From Anisus vortex (Eukaryota > Mollusca > Gastropoda > Planorbidae): a DNA stretch of 64,000 bases. The notes under the pieces are model-generated. The model searched no databases. It had not been told where the DNA came from and saw only the letters and a list, made by a program, of their open reading frames with translations. The stretch spans positions 30,356,490 to 30,420,489 of the forward strand of contig OX421499.1 of the NCBI GenBank assembly GCA_949126835.1, given 5' to 3'. Shown here in pieces: positions 33,785-45,250 of this stretch; the first letter of the stretch is position 1, and every line of letters starts with the position of its first letter. The position numbers were made by a program, and so were the translations under genes.

Positions 33785-36190
33785 ATTGCTATCTGCATTT
33801 CTATCTATCTATCTATATATCTAAATATCTATTTAACTATCCATCTTTCTATCTATCCATCTTTGTATCTATCCATCTTTCTCTCCACCTATACATCTTT
33901 CCATCTATCTATCCATCTTTCCCTCTATCTATCCATCTTTCCCTCCATCTATCCATCTTCCCCTCTATCTATCCATCTTTCCATCTATCTATCCATCTTT
34001 CCCTCTATCTATCCATCTTTCCATCTATCTATCCATCTTTCCCTCTATCTATCCATCTTTCCCTCTATCTATCCATCTTTCCCTCTATCTATCCATCTTT
34101 CCATCTATCTATCCATCTTTCCCTCTATCTATCCATCTTTCCATCTATCTATCCATCTTTCCCTCTATCTATCCATCTTTCCATCTATCTATCCATCTTT
34201 CCCTCTATCTATCCATCTTTCCATCCATCTATCCATCTTTCCATCTATCTATCCATCTTTCCCTCTATCTATCCATCTTTCCATCTATCTATCCATCTTT
34301 CCCTCTATCTATCCATCTTTCCATCTATCTATCCATCTTTCCCTCTATATATCCATCTTTCCATCTATCTATCCATCTTTCCCTCTATCTATCCATCTTT
34401 CTATCTATCTATCCATCTTTCCCTCTATATATCCATCTTTCCATCTATATATCCATCTTTCCATCTATCTATCCATCTTTCCCTCTATCTATCCATCTTT
34501 CCATCTATCTATCCATCTTTCCCTCTATCTATCCATCTTTCCATATATCTATCCATCTTTCCATATATCTATCTATCTTTCCCTCTATCTATTCATCTTT
34601 CCCTCTATCTATCCATCTTTCCCTCTATATATCCATCTTTCCATCTATCTATCCATCTTTCCCTCTATCTATCCATCTTTCCATCTATCTATCTATCTTT
34701 CCCTCTATCTATCCATCTTTCCCTCTATCTATCCATCTTTCCCTCTATATATCCATCTTTCCATCTATCTATCCATCTTTCCCTCTATCTATCCATCTTT
34801 CCCTCCATCTATCCATCTTTCCCTCTATCTATCTATCTTTCCCTCCATCTATCCATCTTTCCCTCTATATATCCATCTTTCCCTCTATATATCCATCTTT
34901 CCATCTATATATCCATCTTTCCCTCTATCTATCCATCTTTCCCTCCATCTATCCATCTTTCCCTCCATCTATCCATCTTTCACTCTATCTATCCATCTTT
35001 CCCTCTATATATCCATCTTTCCATCTATATATCCATCTTTCCATCTAACCATCTTTCCATCTATCTATCCATCTTTCCCTCTATATATCCATCTTTCCAT
35101 CTATATATCCATCTTTCCATCTATCTATCCATCTTTCCCTCTATATATCCATCTTTCCATCTATATATCCATCTTTCCCTCTATCTATCCATCTTTCCAT
35201 CTATCTATCTATCTTTCCCTCTATCTATCCATCTTTCCCTCCATCTATCCATCTTTCCCTCTATCTATCCATCTTTCCCTCCATCTATCCATCTTTCCCT
35301 CTATATATCCATCTTTCCCTCTATATATCCATCTTTCCATCTATATATCCATCTTTCCCTCTATCTATCCATCTTTCCCTCCATCTATCCATCTTTCCCT
35401 CCATCTATCCATCTTTCCCTCTATCTATCCATCTTTCCCTCTATATATCCATCTTTCCATCTATATATCCATCTTTCCATCTATCTATCCATCTTTCCAT
35501 CTATCTATCCATCTTTCCCTCTATATATCCATCTTTCCATCTATATATCCATCTTTCCATCTATCTATCCATCTTTCCCTCTATATATCCATCTTTCCAT
35601 CTATATATCCATCTTTCCATCTATCTATCCATCTTTCCCTCTATATATCCATCTTTCCATCTATATATCCATCTTTCCATCTATATATCCATCTTTCCAT
35701 CTATATATCCATCTTTCCCTCTATCTATCCATCTTTCCCTCCATCTATCCATCTTTCCCTCTATATATCCATCTTTCCCTCTATCTATCCATCTTTCCCT
35801 CCATCTATCCATCTTTCCCTCTATCTATCCATCTTTCCCTCCATCTATCCATCTTTCCCTCCATCTATCCATCTTTCCCTCTATCTATCCATCTTTCCCT
35901 CCATCTATCCATCTTTCCCTCTATATATCCATCTTTCCATCTATCTATCCATCTTTCCCTCTATCTATCCATCTTTCCATCTATCTATCCATCTTTCCAT
36001 CTATCTATCCATCTTTCCATCTATCTATCCATCTTTCCATCTATCTATCCATCTTTCCATCTATCTATCCATCTTTCCATCTATCTATCCATCTTTCTCT
36101 CCATCTATCTATCCATCTTTCCATCTATCTATCTTTCCATCTATCTATCCATCTTTCCCTCTATCTATCCATCTATATATCTATCGATTC
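33785..36190 (+). repeat. 20-bp satellite array, about 115 units
   Basis: Tandem 20-base units of the form CC(A/C)TCTATCTATCCATCTTT. Variant sites (CCATCT/CCCTCT, CTATCT/CCATCT/CTATAT) recur in patterned order, giving 40-bp and 60-bp higher-order units. A 16-base short unit at 35041-35056 shifts the register. The unit contains no stop in any plus-strand frame, so the 819-codon open frame at 33863-36322 is a repeat artefact, not a gene. Confidence 0.97.
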
Positions 36191-36280
36191 GATAAATCCA
36201 TCTACCTATTGGACACACCACATCGTATCGACAAGGAAAAAAAACTTAAAAAATCACGAAAACACGTGGAAACTACGTTT

Positions 36281-36305
36281 CCCCCCCCCCCCCCCCCCCC
36301 CCCCC
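36281..36305 (+). repeat. Run of 25 C
   Basis: An uninterrupted C25 tract just right of the satellite; on the minus strand a G25 able to form quadruplex-like structure. Confidence 0.95.
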
Positions 36306-36965
36306 GTGTTCCCGCTAGGTAGGGAAACGACGTGTTGTGCTCGCTAGGTAGCCTATAATAATATATATATATCCAGCAATCCATAAATCTAGAAATCTAT
36401 CTAGCATAGTCTATACGTGTGCAACAAGAAAACCAAGCACACATTTTTATATCAAAATGGGAGAAGTTTAATAAGGGTTTGTGCTCAATCGGACATAGAC
36501 ACGCAAGCACACGCTAGAACTAGAACTGCACTTCAAACATACACGTCATCAGAAGCTGGCAATCTTGCCGTCGATAAAACCGAACCCGGAAGTAAGTGTG
36601 GGCTAGTGACGCGAAGAATTTTCATTCAACAACAAAAAAAACAGAATAGAGCCAAAAAAAAAACAACAACACACGAAACAACAGGGGAAAAAAACAACAA
36701 CCCTGGCACATGAGGCATCCTGGTTGCGACGTCAAGGAGAGAGTGGAAGATTGGCGGAGTGAGAGAGTGAGAGGGAGAAGAGAGAGAGAGAGAGAGGTGG
36801 AGAGAGAGGCGGAGAGATTCAGGAAGTCCAAACAGGGCTCGGTGACATAGAAACGTGTCAATAGCCGGAGATAGACAAAAATGTTAAGTAAGACAGTGGG
36901 AATGGGGTGGGTGGGGGGGCGGGTGTCTAATTAGTTTTATTGATAGATGGAAGAGAGCGTGGTGT
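36306..36965. other. Mixed spacer with a GA-rich tract
   Basis: Short AT repeat near 36360, then A-rich DNA, then a GAGA-rich tract (36735-36830) and a G-rich patch (36900-36925). No gene recognised. Confidence 0.4.
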
Positions 36966-36967
36966 AG

Positions 36968-37260
36968 GCCAATGCTTCTCAAAGCTGTGGTCTGTGGACT
37001 GGCGCCGGTCCGGAAGAATTTGGCCGCCGGTCCTCAAATGTTGTCCTGTAAATTAAGTTCAACAATGAAGAAATGTTTTATAAAGAGAAAAACGGATAAG
37101 GATCTTTTAATAAAATTATAGTCTACATTTTTACTTGTAAGATTTTAATGAATAATTATGGTTCTTCAGTCGGTTGTAATATAACATCATGGTTTTATTA
37201 TTCTTAAATTTTCGGTAACTGACTGGACAACATAATATGTGAGTGATTGTACAACTTTAG
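36968..37260. mobile_element. hAT-like element, left end only
   Basis: CAATGCTTCTCAAAGCTGTGG followed by CGCCGGTCCG is a recognisable hAT/Charlie-like terminus. The matching right end was not found. The 72-codon frame at 37329-37547 cannot be assigned. Confidence 0.45.
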
Positions 37261-37684
37261 ACCTTAGCACCAGAATGCAGGTCTATAAACTATTCTATTT
37301 ACCGTCAGGGTCCTGCTAATCAAGAAAAATGTCAACAGAACTGAACAATGAACTAACTCAACGAGGTTATGACATTTTTCAACCACGTAATCCAAAGCGA
37401 ATTACTGCGATACATGATGGTATGGTGGACAAGCACGAACTTCTGCAATTACATACTCAGAGATGCATTGGTTGTCAAGATGCAAAGTATTGTCAAAGAG
37501 TTTGTGTATTGCTAAGGACACAGTTTCTCCAGGGCAAAAAACAATAACAGATTAGTCATAACGTTTTCTTAATGTAGGTTGGATGGCAGGTTTGCTGACT
37601 CGGCAGATACCTCTGGTCATTAAGGTGTTCAATACCAAAGTAAAGAAAGTTGGCACCTTGCTTTACAGTAGCTGCCAAGCTTCA

Positions 37685-38110
37685 TAGACAGAAAAGAAAG
37701 CTAGAAGCATTGAAGAGTAGACCTAGAATGCTAGAAGGTCGTTTCGATATGCCCCTAAACTTGACAGCTTTTCTTTTTTCTTCTTCTACCTTCTCGTCCT
37801 CGAGGAACAGGCGCCGATTATCGACGTCTGTGGTTCTTCCTAGGACATAGGCCGCCAAAAAAAGGGTCCTCCAGGCATCTCTATCCTGGGCCAGTCTCTC
37901 CAGCTTTCCCCAAGTAAGGCCCAATTTTTTTGGTATCTGCTTCCACATCTCTGCGCCAAGTGTTCCTCGTCCGGCCTTTTTTTCGTTTTCTCTGAGGGTT
38001 CCAGTTCAGGGCATGCTTTGTTGTGGGAACTTGTGCTGACAGCAATTGTCGCCAATGAAGGCGAAGCGCTTGATGTTTTATCACTGGATCATAAGCATCT
38101 TTCACTCACA
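37685..38110 (-). mobile_element. LINE C-terminal fragment, minus strand
   Basis: Frameshifted minus-strand pieces KHALNWNPQRKRKKGRTRN, TWRRDVEADTKKIG and LERLAQDRDAWR are the basic tail of an RTE-like LINE, the same type of tail as at 4400-4630. Confidence 0.75.
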
Positions 38111-38179
38111 TAGAACTGCATGGGTAGCACTGCACTTCCTATATTGGAGAAATCGTTACAAGGCATGTGACATTTAAAA

Positions 38180-38465
38180 GTCTACGATCCTCACCACAGT
38201 CAGTAATCAGGGTTCCCTGTGTCGTTTGGCACGATCAGAAGTCGTTTGGAGTGCGCACTTTTGAAAATAGCTTGCCTCATTCTGCGGAATTTCTGAGACA
38301 AAAATAGTCATTTAAGAAGAGTTGGAAGACATTTCTCTTTGGCTAGTGCTTTTGTGCTAACACCATCACAAAATTGGTCACTAAATTGTGAATTATCTTT
38401 TTGTAAGCGCTCCTAACATGTTAACTGCAATAGCATATAATATTGCTATATGAAAAGATTATTAT
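38180..38465 (+). mobile_element. LINE C-terminal fragment, plus strand
   Basis: Decayed RT C terminus (ACLILRNF..., LRRVGRHFSLW) with an untranslated tail like that at 27960-28315 (AAGCGCTCCTAACATG... and an ATT-rich end). Confidence 0.4.
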
Positions 38466-39360
38466 TTTTCTTATAGGCTAAGGACTAGACTGACTAATTT
38501 GGCCGTTTTGAGTTTTACTTTCCAACAGAAGATGACACAATGATTACGCTGAATGGAATGAAAATGCATATTATTAAACTGTAACTTTTCAAGATAAAAT
38601 GCTGGAACTACTTGCAGACATTTACTTAAAGATGGTTTTCGATATTGCTTTTTGGATTCATGTCAAGGCAGAAAATCCTGAACATTTGATACTTGCGTTC
38701 AAGCTATTTTTCCATCTTTTCTCTGCGGGGGCTGCCTTTGCAATCACGAGAATTACTAGGACAAAATACTTGACCAGTATGCATTTTTCCTTTGCTTGTA
38801 GCTTTAAGTCACACCAAGGTTAACAAATTATATTCCAAATAAAGCTATACATTGACAAATCTAAATCTTATGCATGCATAAAGGCGGAAGTGTAAAACAT
38901 TTCCGGTCCCATTAGTTCATTTGCTTCAAAACCTATCTGTCTGCTGCGTACCTGGTTGCACGAAAATATGTAGTGAATAAATTGTACTTCATTTCCAAAA
39001 GATGTTGCCAAAAGAAAACGATGTATTGTGAATGTCAGACGCGAAGAATCGGCTATCTATAATTCCAAACTAATTGCTTGATGCAAAATAATTTACGTTT
39101 TTGTTTGTAATAACCAAGTACACAAATCTTGACTTATTTATTTTATAAACAAAGCTAAATTTAACTTTACGCCACTATCACTTTGATTATTAATTATTGC
39201 CTACTCACTTTTGATGTTAAAACGGATTCCTCATAACTAATCTTGTAACCTTTGTAGGCCTATATTTCTAAAAAACAGAACTGATCGTGGTTGAAATCAA
39301 TTGTCAAACACCAGCAAAAGCATGTTTTTTTTTGTTTAAGAAAATGGCTGGAAATGGCAC
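38466..39360. other. Spacer, no gene recognised
   Basis: A 74-codon plus-strand frame at 38599-38823 has a hydrophobic stretch but no recognisable domain. The last exact TAGGCCTA of the window is at about 39255. Confidence 0.35.
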
Positions 39361-39429
39361 CGGAAGTTCATGCTCTCTTCCATTTGAAAAGGTCACGCCA
39401 CATTAAGACTTGTCTATAGAGCGTTCCCA

Positions 39430-39500
39430 GTGGGCGTGGCTTAGGTTTTTTAGTGACGTATTTGTATAAATAGAAGCCACTATTGGTGTACAAAAATGGT
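39430..39500 (+). promoter_or_regulatory. Candidate TATA promoter
   Basis: GGGCGTGGC at 39432-39440, GTGACGTA (CRE-like) at 39453-39460 and TATAAATA at 39465-39472 are spaced as in a core promoter. A short ATG frame of 21 codons begins about 25 bases after the TATA box. No downstream gene was identified, so it may be fortuitous or TE-derived. Confidence 0.25.
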
Positions 39501-40095
39501 GAAGTATTTCTTTATCATGCAAAATTCACATCTGAATATTGTCTATCCTACTCAAAAATAAGGAGGTAAATAGTAGTACTGTAGATTGATTGATTAATGT
39601 GATTAGGCTAGGGCCGGCTAGACCTATTTACACTTTCACTTTTAATGTTTCGTAGGCTAGGCTAATGGCTAAGTAGGAATGCCAAGTGATAGTGTTGGTG
39701 AATAGGCTATCTAGTCAAGTCATTAATATGCTCACATCGTCTATGATCTATGTCTATGATAATAATATAATAACCTATTTTATTTAACAGACATAATACA
39801 GCTTAAATCTTAATAAGACTTAAAACACAAACCATCATTTTAAAAAAGCTCGAGCCTATATGAAACTTTATTAATACAGCGGCCTTGTACTTGTACACCA
39901 CTACTACACAAAGTAAACAAAAATCACGTGCTTTTTGTCACGTGATTGCAAACGCCCTATAGAGCTAAAAGATGTCTTAATTTTATTAGCAATCACGTTG
40001 GTATTCCTAAAAAAAAAGTTTTATTAAACTTTCTTTTTCATATTAATATTAATAAATGTCCATTTGACTCTGTTCTAATTGTGATAACTTTGGCT
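39501..40095. other. AT-rich spacer with an E-box hairpin
   Basis: TAGGCTA-type motifs at 39605-39710. At 39922-39947 a 9-bp inverted repeat AATCACGTG/CACGTGATT with an 8-base loop carries two CACGTG boxes. No gene. Confidence 0.4.
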
Positions 40096-40099
40096 TTTT

Positions 40100-40556
40100 A
40101 CTCCCTTTATTTTAAGTTGCAATTTCTGTCTGTCTGATAGCAATCATGCGTGCGTCGTGGGAGCAAGAATTGGCTTCGATTTTTCGACCACTTCCCGTGG
40201 TTCAATCGAGCTGAAATTTGGACAGCAGACTTGCCCCGACTAACAATACATCCTATCAAATTTTCAGTTAAAACAACTTAATAATACTACACTTATGACA
40301 ATATTCATTTCTTAAAAGGAAAGGAAAGGAAAAATTTTGATTTCGCGTTAAAAATGCCTGTGCAACTTTTTATACTTTTTCGGCGCAAAGCTAGAAAAAA
40401 AATTATGCGCTAAGATTATTTTTAGAACAATTCATACGGAGTAAGGAGATATTTTTGAGATTTGCGACACAGATATTTTTCTGTACGTTTCATTTGCAGT
40501 AGTCAATCAATTATTTAATTAGATGATGGTAAACTTAGTTTGCAAATAAAGGGAGT
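40100..40556. mobile_element. MITE with perfect 13-bp ends (ACTCCCTTTATTT)
   Basis: Exact inverted ends at 40100-40112 and 40544-40556. The left part carries TTTTCGACCACTTCCCGTGG and GAGCTGAAATTTGGACAGCAG. No transposase. The flanks show no clear target duplication. Confidence 0.75.
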
Positions 40557-40588
40557 ATAATAAAAACTTCGTTTTTATGGTTTTCTTT

Positions 40589-40746
40589 TGACTTCCTTTA
40601 TTTTAAGTTGCAATTTCTGTCTGTCTGTCTGCAATGGTGCAAAAATTGGCTTCGATTTTTCGACCACTTCCCGTGGTCCGATCGAGCTGAAATTTGGACA
40701 GCAGATTTGTGGCGCCTAACAATACATCCTATCAAATTTTCAGGAA
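40589..40746 (+). mobile_element. Partial second copy of the ACTCCCTTTATTT MITE
   Basis: Begins CTTCCTTTATTTTAAGTTGC and repeats the left 150 bases of the preceding element, including CGACCACTTCCCGTGG and CAATACATCCTATCAAATTT. The right end is missing. Confidence 0.75.
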
Positions 40747-41002
40747 AGTAAAAACAAAAAAAAACAACAACAAAAAAACGCAAGTACACTGTTTGGAAAG
40801 TTCAAATTTATTTTCAATCATCTAATTCATGTCACATGACAATGTAATACAATCAATAATAAAGACAACACGATACATCCCTAAAACAATTAGATGGTGG
40901 AGTTGGGGGTGGGGGCCGGACACGAGGGAGCGGTGGTGGCATATTGCAAAACAAAACAAAGAAAAATAATTGCCTTATTGCTCAATCTTCCAAGACCACA
41001 AC

Positions 41003-41276
41003 AATTAATTGGTAAAAGGATATCCACATCTTTAGAAGGACACACACAATTAATTGGTCAAAGTATATCCACATCTTTAGAAGGACACACAACAATTAAT
41101 TGGTCAAAGGATATCCACATCTTTAGAAGGACACACAACAATTAATTGGTCAAAGTATATCCACATCTTTAGAAGGACACACACAATTAATTGGTCAAAG
41201 TATATCCACATCTTTAGAAGGACACACAACAATTAATTGGTCAAAGTAGATCCACATCTTTAGAAGGACACACAAA
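41003..41276 (+). repeat. 45/46-bp minisatellite, six units
   Basis: AATTAATTGGTCAAAG..ATCC, ACATCTTTAGAAGGACACAC repeated at about 41003, 41048, 41094, 41140, 41185 and 41231. Confidence 0.95.
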
Positions 41277-41955
41277 TACATTTATCTGTGGACACACACA
41301 CATATCTATCTGTGGACACACACACACATATCTATCTGTGGACACACACAAATATTTCTCTGTGGACACACACAAATATTTCTCTGTGGACACACACAAA
41401 TATTTCTCTGTGGACACACACAAATATTTTGTCTACACAAATATTTTGTCTACACAAATATTTCTCTGTGGACACACACAAATATTTTGTCTACACAAAT
41501 ATTTCTCTGTGGACACACACAAATATTTTGTCTTCACAAATATTTCTCTGTGGACACACAAATATTTTGTCTACACAAATATTTCTCTGTGGACACACAC
41601 AAATATTTTGTCTACACAAATATTTCTCTGTGGACACACACAAATATTTTGTCTTCACAAATATTTCTCTGTGGACACACAAATATTTTGTCTACACAAA
41701 TATTTTGTCTACACAAATATTTTGTCTACACAAATATTTTGTCTACACAAATATTTCTGTGGACAGACACAAATATTTTGTCTACACAAATATTTCTGTG
41801 GACAGACACACACATAATACTCTGTGGACACACACAAATATTTTGTCTACACAAATATTTCTCTGTGGACACACACACACATAATACTCTGTGGACACAC
41901 ACAAATATTTTGTCTACACAAATATTTCTCTGTGGACACACACATATCATCTCTA
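41276..41955 (+). repeat. Compound minisatellite of 24-bp and 17-bp units
   Basis: Interspersed CTCTGTGGACACACACAAAT-type (24 bp) and TGTCTACACAAATATTT (17 bp) units over nearly 700 bases. Long open frames on both strands are repeat artefacts. Confidence 0.95.
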
Positions 41956-43755
41956 TGTGGCTACATACAAAATCCCCTAACTATTATGAACTTTGACTCC
42001 AGACACTGAGGCAATTCAAAACAATACTCCATTCATGAATTCAAACAGTACAAGTTAAGTCTATCACACACCACTCTTACATAAAGAACACATTTTACAT
42101 GATTGTCTTCACTTGTTTTTTAAAAGTCATAATAGTATTAATAGTCTGTTTAAGTTATTGAGCCATTCTACCAGATGTGTCTAGGCACAACACACACACA
42201 AGTTATTGGTCCTGGTCTTCAAGATGTGTTCCAATAGTCTCATTCAGGGGGGGGGGATGGGGTACTACACCACACAGCACCACAATGAGATCAGGTGTAA
42301 CATGAGAGGGAATAGAGTTGTGCTGGAATCAACACTTGACTTTTATCAACTAGTTGTTTAAATTATCAAATTACTTAAAGATCATTAATTCTATCTGGAG
42401 AAAATCAGCTGTTCACCTGTCTGGTGAACTTGAAAATTATTTATTTTTTTACTGTGAAGTTTAAGTGCTTTTTCTTTATAGTCTAGAATTGTTCTAGTGC
42501 TATGCTAGTGCTACAAATTCTTTATCAGTGCCAAGCCAAGAGAGTCCTCCGTGAGTTTTGAGTGCTGTGTGATGGTTGTGTGAGTGGTATTATTATTATT
42601 ATTATTATTACACCAGCTGATCAAGTCAAAGTTAAACAAACTAAATTATTTCTTACAACTCAACACAATATATATATATATATATATATAAAGAAAAATG
42701 GCATCTGGAGTTATTCATGTCTAACTGAGAGGATGGACAAAACAGCTACAGTTATTAAAAATACATGCATTCATATTTCTCTCATCACGATTACTAGTTT
42801 TTTTACTTCTATCCCACTGCCTCCAAACATACAAGCAGACGCAAGAAAGAGCTGATAAATAAAATCCTGATAACCGTAGACCATTGTCAGTAAAACGGCC
42901 ACTACAAAAAAAAATACAAATTGTAAACCGCCTACCGGTCATGTTTTTGTATACAAACTGTCATGCCACAGACACACAATGTCAATAAATGCCATTTTGC
43001 TGACACATTTTAAAAAAAAATGTTTTCACTGAACCAGAAATCTACTATTGAGAAAAAAAAATATTAACAATGAAAATAAATTGTCCAAATAATAACATTA
43101 GAGACATAAAAAAAACTAACAGCTAAACATTTCTAAATGTAATCTTTATCAAGTTTCTAACACTTCTAGGAAGAGATTTATTTCTGATATATATATATAT
43201 AAATAGAACACTCAATGTACAGATCATCTTTACAACTATGTATACATTTTTTTTAAAGCAAAAAAAAAAAAGAAATCAACAACATATTGTATTTAAAAAA
43301 ACAAACATAGACCTGACCCCAAAAAAACAACATTTGATTTGAATAAAAAAAAAGAAAGGAATTATTAACGTTCTTTTTACTCAGACACATTCACAATACT
43401 TTCATATCAATCTTACACATTTTGGTTTTGGCCTTTTGGCACACAGACTAACGTAAGAATCAATTTTCTAAACAAAGAAACAAAAACCTATTTTTTTTTA
43501 AACAAATTTTTTTTTCAATAGTCAAAAGCCCTTGAGTAGAGAAAACAAAAACAAATAAAAAAAAACACGTAGTATAAAAAAGGGAGGGAGGGGAAAAGTT
43601 TTCATGTGTGTGTGTCCCCCATTACTAACCAACCAGGAACACAGTTCTACATCACAGGCAGTTTTTGTCTGGGTCAAAACCCCCCTCCTCAGGTTAAACG
43701 TTAAACAGTCAAAACCAGAAAAGGAACGGGTTAGTACTTCATGTTATGCATCGGC

Positions 43756-43790
<35 letters not shown>

Positions 43791-44875
43791 TGCACCAAAA
43801 AAAAACAAATGAAGAAAAAAAACAAAGAAAAGTTTTTTGTTTTTCTCTCCGTTGCATTTCAAATGGAAAAATGTATGTAACAAAGAAAAAATAGTTATGG
43901 ATTAAAAAATAAACTATGCGAGACGTGACATATATATTTGTTTATATATATTCTCTCTATGTAAACAAGTGACGTCTATGGTTAAATAAAAACAATGGAT
44001 GTTTATGACAGAATGTAGAAAAAAATAAGAGTGAGTCATTATGCATTCAATGGAGAAAGAAAGAAATGTACATTTTAAAACAAAAAAATAACACAAAGAA
44101 ATGCAGTCAGAAAAAAAAAAAAAGAGTTTTGTACAAGCCAAACAGTTTTTTGTGAAGCAATGCTACTTGTGGTGGGGGGGAGGGGGTGGGGGGTGAATGG
44201 CAAATGTGATCTTACAATGAACAACACCCATGTCAAAATAAAGATTGTCATAAATAAATAAAGCCAAGACAAACCCCCTCCCCCCCCCCCCCCCAACAAG
44301 TAACAAACCTAACGGTCCCATAAAGGTAGGCAGTCATCTTTAAGAGACCGGTTGTTATTTTTTGTGGGGGAGGGGGATAATCCGGCAAACTTTGATGTTG
44401 ATATTAAGAACCCAGTCAGTGCAAACAAGTGTCAACCAATCAGATGACAGGAGTGAATAAATAGTGCACCCAGGGAGAATCAAGACATTTACAACAAACA
44501 TACACAGTTCAAATAGATTAAAAAATAATGAAAAAAACTTTACAAGTTTATAATCAATTGGCCATTTCTTTTTTTTTCTCTCTTTACATTTGCGTTATGA
44601 CTGGCATAGATCAACCATAGTAAGTACTAGTCTGTCAAATATACAACTGTGTAGCAAGTAAATAAAATATACAGCATGCTTCTGTATGGTTGTGTAAGAC
44701 TAGAGTTCAAACTACAAGCCTAAAAAAAAGTTACCCTAATTAGTGCATCGCTTATTCAAAGTACTACCCTGAAACTTGCAAAATGTTCCCTGCGTGTTAG
44801 CCTGCTGGACAAACAAACATTAGTATTGAGGGCAAGATTTACAAACACAAAAAGTGTACAGTTTGGTCTCTCTGT
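41956..44875. other. A-rich low-complexity DNA downstream of the GH20 gene
   Basis: No gene. Short ATT and TA repeats at 42587-42612 and 42670-42692, a run of about 30 A at 43760-43790, G-rich 44170-44200 and C-rich 44278-44295. On the minus strand it lies downstream of the GH20 stop and could include 3' UTR; an AATAAA candidate lies near 42437. The transcript end cannot be fixed. Confidence 0.4.
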
Positions 44876-45250
44876 TCAGTCCAGTGGCTGGACTCTATGG
44901 CTGTTCGCTATGACGTAACAGTTTCGGCAACTATCAAAACAAAGATTGGAACATTGACAGAGACACCCCCAGGCACTGGCCACAACAACGTCCTCGGTAA
45001 CCTCTGGAAACACAAAGCTACAGGAACCCAAGGGAAGAGGTAAGCCTTCAAAGAAGACAAATAGAACACCCTCTGGGGGTCGCGCATCCAGCGCCACAAG
45101 ACAAGCCCTCATCACGCTGCTAAATAAAGATAAACCAAAGAAGCGAATTGGAGGCAGACACCCAGCATGATGGTACAAAACTGGATACAGTTGGAAAAAC
45201 TAGCCCAGAACCAGCAAGATTTATGGAGCTCTTAGTTTGTGGCCTCTAGC
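44876..45250 (+). mobile_element. LINE C-terminal remnant, plus strand
   Basis: Broken plus-strand frames read KPKKRIGGRHPA, NWIQLEKLAQNQQDLW and SSLVCGL.PQAKKQA, the C-terminal end of an RTE-like LINE. Confidence 0.55.

Noticed and set aside
33863..36322. An 819-codon open reading frame rich in Ile, Tyr, Pro and Ser
   Set aside because: It is the translation of the 20-bp satellite. The unit has no stop in any plus-strand frame, so openness carries no coding information.
41276..41996. Several long overlapping frames (up to 198 codons) on both strands
   Set aside because: Artefacts of the 24/17-bp minisatellite; the same repeat peptide appears in more than one frame.
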